A stretch of DNA of 64,000 nt from NCBI RefSeq assembly GCF_030867095.1, contig NC_081835.1, positions 19,786,501 to 19,850,500 on the forward strand, in the 5' to 3' direction. A model generated the notes under the pieces. It did no database searches and had not been told where the DNA came from. It saw only the letters and a list, made by a program, of their open reading frames with translations. Made by a program: the position numbers and the translations under genes. The DNA comes from Alligator mississippiensis (lineage: Eukaryota > Chordata > Crocodylia > Alligatoridae). Position 1 is the stretch's first letter. Every line of letters starts with the position of its first letter. Shown here piece after piece: positions 57,208 through 64,000 of this stretch.

Positions 57208-57500
57208 GGTTCCCACCCCCCAACTGTGGCCCGGTGCTGGGCTGCAAAGGGTTGGCTGCTGGTCTACAGGAAGGCTGGCTGCCAGACAGGAAGTGACCGT
57301 GGACTAGCAAACCATGGACTGGAAGTGACTGGCATACTGTGGGCAGGTAGCCAATCCTTTTTTATACTTGGTGTATATATAATACAAAAAACAAAAAAAA
57401 AAAAGGGTTGGCTGCCATTCTGCAGTATGCTGGTCTGCAGCTTGTCAGTCTGTGGTCACTTCTGGTCCATAGCACAGGGGTTTCTAACCTTAGGCTGAGG
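57208..57500. mobile_element. Foldback hAT-like relic
   Basis: It starts CAGGGGTTCCCACC. GCATACTGTGGGCAGGTAGC (from about 57332) is roughly complementary to GGGTTGGCTGCCATTCTGCA and following bases (57403-57435). A second start-like sequence, CAGGGGTTTCTAACC, is at 57476 in the same direction. Borders are unclear. Confidence 0.4.
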
Positions 57501-60237
57501 ATTGGTAAACCAGAGTGCCCACATGGACACAAGTCAACCTTTGGCTTCCCTCTAGGATGGCATCTAAGTAGAACCAAAATGCCATTCTGGCACTCTGCCA
57601 GCATTGGCATAGCAGTTAGTGGTGTAACCTAGACTTCCTGTGTAGGCAAGGCCCTTAACAAATCAGCATGCTTCTCTGCCTGAGCTCTTCATTCAGCCAG
57701 GAATACCTTTGGGGAAGCCCAACCCTCTCTCATGCCCTGATGCTTGGTTTCCTCTAGGCAGGATGGGAAGATGAGGCAACTTGAGTAGAGGGTGAGGGGT
57801 GTTGTACAAAGCAGGCATCCACCCATGGGAGTATAGGGATTCTTTTGGCTGCTGATCTCTAATTTTTTTGAGGGGGGAGAGAGCTTTCTGGTTTGCTCAA
57901 CACCTGGTAAGCACATGCTTGGTAAGAATGGTGCTGACTCCTAAATGATGCTTTTAACTCTGAGCCTCCAACCGTAATGCATAAACTTCCCTTATTAAGT
58001 AGTTTGCCAGGCATCCTGCTGGGGTTTGTAGAGCCAGGAATGTGGCATACCTTCTGCACATCAGTGCTAGGCACATGCTGGCTTCAAACTGCTGTACTGT
58101 ATGCCTTCTCTAGAAGGGCAGTGGACTTCTCCCTCTCTTGGTAGCTTTCTTTTCTCTGCCCTTCTTGGTCCTATTGGTGTATTCTTATTTGTTGTTTTGG
58201 GGGGTTTGTTTGGTTTGTTTGTTTTTTTTCCACACTTAATCTTGTGTGAACACTTGCTATATAGGTTGTGCTGACCAGCTGGACACTCTTGCTGAAAACT
58301 GTCACTCCTTGCTCTGCCCCCAAAAAGCATGGTTGCATTTGACTGAAATGAGCCCAAGGCTGGCTGGCAGCAGTAAGATGTTTGAATAGATTGCTGAAGT
58401 CTGACTCGCAGCACTCCCTTCAACAGCAAGGGAGTTGCAGGTGATTAAGCATGCTGAGCCCACACATGATGCTGTAATCTTGGGCTGTGCAACAGAGTGA
58501 GCCAAGTACTGTTCCTATGGACTGGGGTGGGGTGGGGGGCACATGGCGAGGAGGAAGCAAACCTAGCTAGCAGTTTGACTCCATCTCCTGTGCCAAGGGG
58601 CATGGTCTAAGTTGCACTGTAAATAGGCACATGTATCTGTCTGTTTGAACAGCTCAATCAAAGTAGTCTGAGGCAGACCAATTGAGCAGTGAAACTAGAT
58701 GGGGGTTTTGGATCCTGTAGGAGAGCCATGCTTTAAATGGAATTCCAGCAATGCTTCTATTCCTGTTGGATTAAGGCTTTTAATACCTAATCCAAATCTT
58801 GGGCTCAACTTGTGATGAATATTGAAATTTCAATTCAGGCTTTTGCTCTTCTTTCCGAATGGAGTCCCTGAGCCACAATGGCTGTTCTAACAAACCCATT
58901 GCTCTATAGTGCAGTTTCACATTTGGTGCCTAAAATGTGCTTTTGTATGTGGATACCACTGACTTGGGTAAACTCTCTGGTGAGTAGCAGGAGGTGTAGT
59001 TGAGCCACAGTACACCAAAAGGCTGTCTTGGGGTCAGGTTTTCCTCACCCTGCCAATGGTGTGTGCAGGTACTCGTCAGGCATCCTGTGCAGTCAGAATC
59101 CTAGATATCTCTCTCCAGCTCTAGGAGTTGACACCCAAGAACTGATGAAGGGTGTATGGTATTGCCTGGGAGCAGGGAGAATTTTGATCCCCTAGCATTG
59201 ATTAGATGAGGTGTTTACAACCTGTGGTGTTTTTGTTCTTTGGGGTAGTGTACCCTTGGTATACATAAACAGTAGCTATGATCAAAATGAACAACTTGAT
59301 TGGCTCTTGTACTGCTTGAGTAATTCATATGAACCATGGGTGGTCAGTAAAATGAAGGTTACATCTCCATTAGCAAGGAGTCTTCATGAATCTGCCTTTT
59401 AAACATTCAGTAAATATGAATTTAAAATCTCTCTCCAGTATCAAGCTTCAGCAGTTTATCTATGACTTGCAAACTGAAGGAGTGTGGGGTTGGCCAGAAG
59501 TGTTCAACTGGCTCCTAGTCCTGTTGTCTACAATCCTTCCAGTGGAGTCTGGTAGATGCTGCTGAAGAACTGAGGTAGCAGTCACAAGATGTATCAATTG
59601 CATCTCCAAGTACTCTGATCAATGAACCCTTCAGAGTTATCAAGTGGTTCCACTAGAGCCTAAATTATAGGCTGCTGCGGTGGCATTGGATGCTGAAGTG
59701 TAGGAGAGGTGATGGAGCAGGATGTAGTAACCTTTTTGTAAAACCTTGCTTGATGGTAAATGTGCTGCTGCAGTGCTGATTGTAAATGAAGACCTAGACT
59801 GCCTGCAGGAACTACAGTACCTAGATGCAGTGTCTTCTCAGGACTAGCTGGAAGCAAGCTGTAGGGAGCTCATCCTCTGCTGCAGCTGTTTCTGTGGATG
59901 CCTGCCCTTGCTGAAGGATAGCAAAAAAGCAGCCTTGCTATTGGGGAATCTCCTACTTCCTTAAAGGCGGCAGTGGGCTGTCACTAGATCTGTTAACCAG
60001 CTGCTGATGAGAAGCAGGGTGAAAGCAGAAGGGAGCAAGTTGGATGGTGCATGATGTGGGTGTAAGATTTTTTTTTTTTGGGTGGGTAGGGGGAAGTAGC
60101 TGAAATGTGTGCAGGGGGTAACTTGAAAGAGGTCTGGCAACAGATAGCACTGCTGCTCTAGCCCCATTCCAATCTTCCAGGGAAGCAGAAGTGAAAGTTG
60201 TCCCTCGGGTGCAGTTGGCTACAGTGCTGCCCATTAG

Positions 60238-60885
60238 GGATATATGAAGGGGGCTGTATTTGATTTGGATTTGGCCCAAATTGGAGTCGGTGATTTGATT
60301 AGTTGATTTTTCTCTACATGCCTTGAGGTAGCAAGTGTGACTTATGATTGCTGCAGTGCTGGGGTGCATGGACTGCCCAACAGTTTGCGGGGCCTCTCCC
60401 CGTGCTTGGGGGCAAACCCAGAAGTACTTCTGATCCACTTCTGGGTCTGCTGGGGATCCCCTGCAGCTCCCCAGCTCTGCAGTTGGCCACAAGGGGACCC
60501 CAGGTGTGTCATCCCCCCCCCCCCCCCCCCCCCCCTGTCCCAGAAGACACCAATCACTGAGCTGAAGGTGGGGAGGGGAGGGGGTCTGCATGCTCCTTGG
60601 CAGACCCAGAAATGGACTGGAAGTGCTTCTGGTCCTCTTCCAGGTCTGCTGCCGAGCACACTGGGAAGCCCCCTGCACTCCTGTGGGATGCTTCATGTGC
60701 CCCAGCATCACAGTATTCATGAGCCCCTGCTACCTAGAGGTATGTAGGAAAAACATTTAAAGCTGTGCCTATATGTCCGAATAGATTTGGAGAGATTTAA
60801 AGGGTCCTCTGACTTGATTTGGCCACCAAAATGGGCCAAATCTCTGCTGAATTGAATGGGGGACCAAAGCTTTACACAGCCCAAC
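60238..60885. mobile_element. Foldback hAT-like element with C23 run
   Basis: GGGCTGTATTTGATTTGG near the left is mirrored by the inverse of GGGCTGTGTAAAGCTTTGG at the right, and TTTGGCCCA occurs inverted inside both ends. The inner arms carry the CCCAGAAGT...CACTTCTGGGTCTG pattern and its partner CAGACCCAGAAATGG. A run of 23 C lies at 60513-60535. No target duplication was resolved. Confidence 0.55.
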
Positions 60886-62559
60886 TTCCCATGTGGTCTT
60901 GATTTAAACAAGGATTATCAAATCCCAAACTATCAAATGACCTGAAATTAATTTAGTCCATCTCTTGCTGGTGCTTCCCTTCAGGTGCATGTGGGCATCC
61001 TGCTGTCTGAAGTTCTAGCATTTGTGAGACTTGCCCAAAAGGACTACTGGGATGCCAGCTTGTTTGCCACACCTCTGTATGATAGGTAGAGGTGCCTGCA
61101 CAGTTGCTCACAACTGATACTAAGTAACAGCACTAGACCCAAGGTTTTCACAAAAAGCCTAACTGACTAGCTCTACCTTTCTTCCGTTCCCCACCTCTGA
61201 GGGCTATAAAAGATATCTCCTCATAAATGGTCCCACAGCAACCCCATTTGTGATGCAACAAAGTTTCCAAGTTTTAAGGAGCATTTCAAACTTTCCAATG
61301 GTACTTCACACAAACTTCAGTGTGAAAACTCTGGTACTCTAGTTCAGTTCCTCAGATACTTGTGTTTTTTGTTTCTTTATTTTCTTTTAATTTATGCAAG
61401 CCTCACAAGGCTCTTGAAGAGCTAGGCTTGTATGAACAGAATGCCAGAAAGGTACTTCAAAGCAGCAGTTTACCAGCTTGTGGGGCTCAGTAGACAATCT
61501 TTTCAAGACTTCTGTAACCCACTGAAGAGGGATTCAGTGTTGTGTGATATGGCTTCAACCCCTTGTCTACCAGACATCTCTAACCTCCTAAGCCCAAGGC
61601 TGAGAGTCTGTGCCCACCACTGAGCTGACAATTGTTTTAAGAAATGGTGCTACTAACATACTGCATCCAGTTGTTGCATGGATTTACTAATACAGTTCTC
61701 TTCCTTCTAGGCATCTAGTTTGACAGTTGTCTTGCACCTAATGGGCAACTCTAGTTCGCATCTTTTGATGACTTTAGCTTTAAAGGCTTGAGTCAGGTAA
61801 GCTGTAAAGAAAGCTGTCCTAATGAGTAGCCGTTAGCAACAGTGGCTGTTAATACAATGAGATGTCTCCAAAAACCAAAATGGCTTGCATTAACTAATAG
61901 TAGCAGACCTGTTGGAAGAGGATGCTGTGGCCACTGACTGGGCTTGTCAGTGGGAGTGGGTTGGCAAGAGGCAGTGACTCTGGCATGGGCTCTGCATGCT
62001 GAGTTCTTGGTGAGCTCCAGTCTCAGCTGTAGGCAATAAAAATGCACATACAGTAAGTCTGCTCTGGACTGCAGTTCTGAGCATGGCTGGGTCTCCAGTG
62101 TGGTGCGAGGTGAAGCTATTTTAGCTGTTCACTAAGGAAGCATTAGCATGTTTTGGTCTCGACTGCTGTTCATGGGAGGTGACTGTTATAGACAAGTTGA
62201 CCAATGATGGGGAGGAGCAGCGAACTAAGAATCCAGCTTACTTTGGAAGAAAGTTCTGGAACCAAATGGAATTGTTGGGGTAGGGGAAATGGCCTCTTAC
62301 TATATGAACTAGAGTGACTAAACCTCTTCAGTGCCCCTCACTGTCTGAAGATTAAAACAGTAGGTAGTGAACAACACCTCTTTGTCCTGAGCACCGGTTC
62401 CCCAACCCACTCTAATGCTACTACTGATCCTGGAATGACAGTGCCTAAGGGGTGGAGGAGCTCAAGGAAATGTCAGAGATGAGCTAAGCATGACACACTT
62501 GAGACTGCTGGGGATAACCCCTGAGTGTCTTAACAGATTCCACTTCTGGATGTGGAGCA

Positions 62560-63095
62560 TGGGAGTAGATGAGCTGGAGTACTGTGTTCAGTTCTGGGTG
62601 CCGCACTTCGGGAGGGATGTGGACAGCATTGAGAGGGTCCAGAGGAAGGCCACTCACATGATGTGGGGACACAGGGCAGACACTACAAAGAGGCTACAGG
62701 GACCTCTAACCTGTTCAGCCTTCGCAAGAGAAGGCTGAGGGGAGACCTGGTGGCCATCTATAAACTCACCAGGGGGGACCAGCAGAGTTTGGGGGACAGC
62801 CTGTTCTGCCAAGCGTGTGCTGCTGCCCCCCCCCCGGTAACAATTTGTTGCCATTATTCCTTGTTAGAGTAGGCTTAGATTAGACATCCGAAGGCGCTAC
62901 TTAAGTCAGGGCGGCTAGAATCTGGAACCAACTTCCAAGGGAAGTGGTGATGGCTCCTACCCTGGGGGTCTTTTAAGAGGAGGCTTGATGTCTACCTGGC
63001 TGGGGTCATTTTGAGCCCAGTTTTCTCTCCTGCCCAGGGCAGGGGTCAGATTTGATTATCTACAAGGTCCTTTCCAATCCTACCTCAGTGAATTT
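62560..63095 (+). mobile_element. CR1 LINE 3' end, crocodilian type
   Basis: GAGCTGGAGTACTGTGTTCA, GAGAGGGTCCAGAGGAAGGC, GAGGCTTGATGTCTACCTGG and TTTTCTCTCCTGCCCAGG, then CTACAAGGTCCTTTCCAATC, follow the 3' end of crocodilian CR1 elements. A short internal stretch encodes LRRGDLVAIYKLTRGDQQ-like CR1 residues. 5'-truncated, with small indels. Confidence 0.85.
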
Positions 63096-64000
63096 ACTCG
63101 GGGTCATGTTGCTGCCAATCCCTCTGGGGCCAACTTCCATCTGCTGCTCACAAGCAGATGCAGTGCCTGAGGCTACCACATCATTCCTAGAGAAGAAACA
63201 CTGCTAGCTCAATCTGGGCTTCCTAGCTCTTGTAATGTGACCCTGCTCCACTGCCCTCCACTCTTACCTGTTCTTCAGTGAAGCTCCTGCATAGCGGTGA
63301 AGGGTTGCTTTGAGCAGGAACAGAATGACTGGGCTACACTGCAGTTATAATGCTGCGCTGCTTATTCAAGGCTTATGGAAAATCTTAGACTGGCAGAAGC
63401 TCTCCCAGGAGAGAACTTAACCACTGCTGTGCAAGCAACTTTTCTTGGGGCTATGGGAACAGCCCTCAGGAACTGGGAATCCTCAGATGTGAATAGTCAG
63501 GTTTCTGTGGGAATCCCCCATGCCTGTCTTTGCATTCACCTATTTGATCCTAAGTGAGAGCTTCCAGATACTTCATTTAACACTTCCTAGGGATTGGTTA
63601 AACCTGCTTCTCCACATCCAGGTAGGAACAGCTCCTCTTATACCTGGGGAGAATATATGAAAATCTTATGATTGCACCCATCAAGGAACACCACAGTGGG
63701 TCTTTTATAGTTGCAGTCTAGACTCAGATGTTGTGTAGCCTGGGTAGACGACCCCCAACATGCGTCCCAGAGCATGACGTGGAAAGTCATTTTGCTTGGC
63801 GCACGTACCTTGAAAGGTGCTGGAGCTGTCCTACCACAACAAGGATTGGGCCTCTCTTGGCTCTCCTGCCATTGGCCTCTGGCACAGCTACATTTTGCAA
63901 GTCCAGGTTGAAGATGTTTTCTGGTACTCTGCCCAAACAAGTTCCTGACCCCTGTTGGATAGACTTCTCATTTCACTTTGGACTTTACTTGGTGACCTCA

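Larger units (their letters stand above)
50421..64000 (+). other. RAB7A: Presumed first intron of RAB7A, no coding exon found
   Basis: No RAB GTPase motif (GDSGVGKT, DTAGQE, NKID) is encoded in any frame, so exon 2 must lie beyond the window if the assignment is right. The sequence holds long T-rich and G-rich runs, foldback DNA elements (55974-56740, 57208-57500, 60238-60885), a CR1 tail (62560-63095) and otherwise nothing recognised. Confidence 0.45.

Noticed and set aside
50421-64000. Coding exons of RAB7A
   Set aside because: No GTPase P-loop, switch or NKxD motif is encoded in any frame of this stretch.

Overview
The window looks like nuclear DNA of a reptile, most likely a crocodilian (a turtle is possible). 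The reasons are spliced vertebrate genes with short exons and long introns, several CR1 LINE tails of the type common in crocodilians, Penelope-like element remains, recognisable old MIR SINEs and many small hAT-type DNA transposons. No database was available, so the organism call is inference.

Three loci are supported. (1) About 3.4-7.6 kb, + strand: the 3' end of a fibrinogen-domain gene, nearest to fibroleukin (FGL2) by eye; two clear exons encode the domain and two small upstream exons are predicted. (2) 15.8-26.9 kb, - strand: a complete ten-exon ribophorin I gene (RPN1), a subunit of the ER oligosaccharyltransferase, with a CpG-island promoter carrying three YY1-type motifs and an RFX X-box. 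(3) About 50.2 kb onward, + strand: a CpG-island promoter with a short non-coding first exon. Position and motifs (CLEAR/E-box, ETS) suggest RAB7A, the human neighbour of RPN1; no coding exon of it lies in the window, so the last 13.5 kb would be its first intron. A fourth CpG island at 34.4-35.2 kb has CCAAT boxes and a + strand first exon with a strong donor; the gene is not identified.

The rest is repeat-rich. 11.06-14.11 kb: a Penelope-like element inserted into a short repeat whose uninterrupted relative sits at 49.29-49.58 kb. 14.9-15.25 kb: a small CpG-rich patch with NRF1 and CTCF motifs just past the end of RPN1. 27-34 kb: Penelope tails, one hAT element with a perfect 8-bp target duplication, MIR remnants and MITEs. 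35.2-44.5 kb: CR1 copies (one carrying a 200-bp palindrome), a second head-to-head pair of Penelope tails, hAT relics and hairpin MITEs. 47-49.6 kb: MIR, hAT and MITE copies. 50.4-64 kb: intron-like sequence with large foldback elements and a CR1 tail.

The genes do not form a pathway. RPN1 works in N-glycosylation at the ER, the fibrinogen-domain protein would be secreted, and RAB7A (if correct) acts on late endosomes and lysosomes. The most interesting material is regulatory and repeat-derived: regularly spaced YY1 motifs, CLEAR boxes, hammerhead-like cores in Penelope tails arranged face to face, and long near-perfect hairpins.
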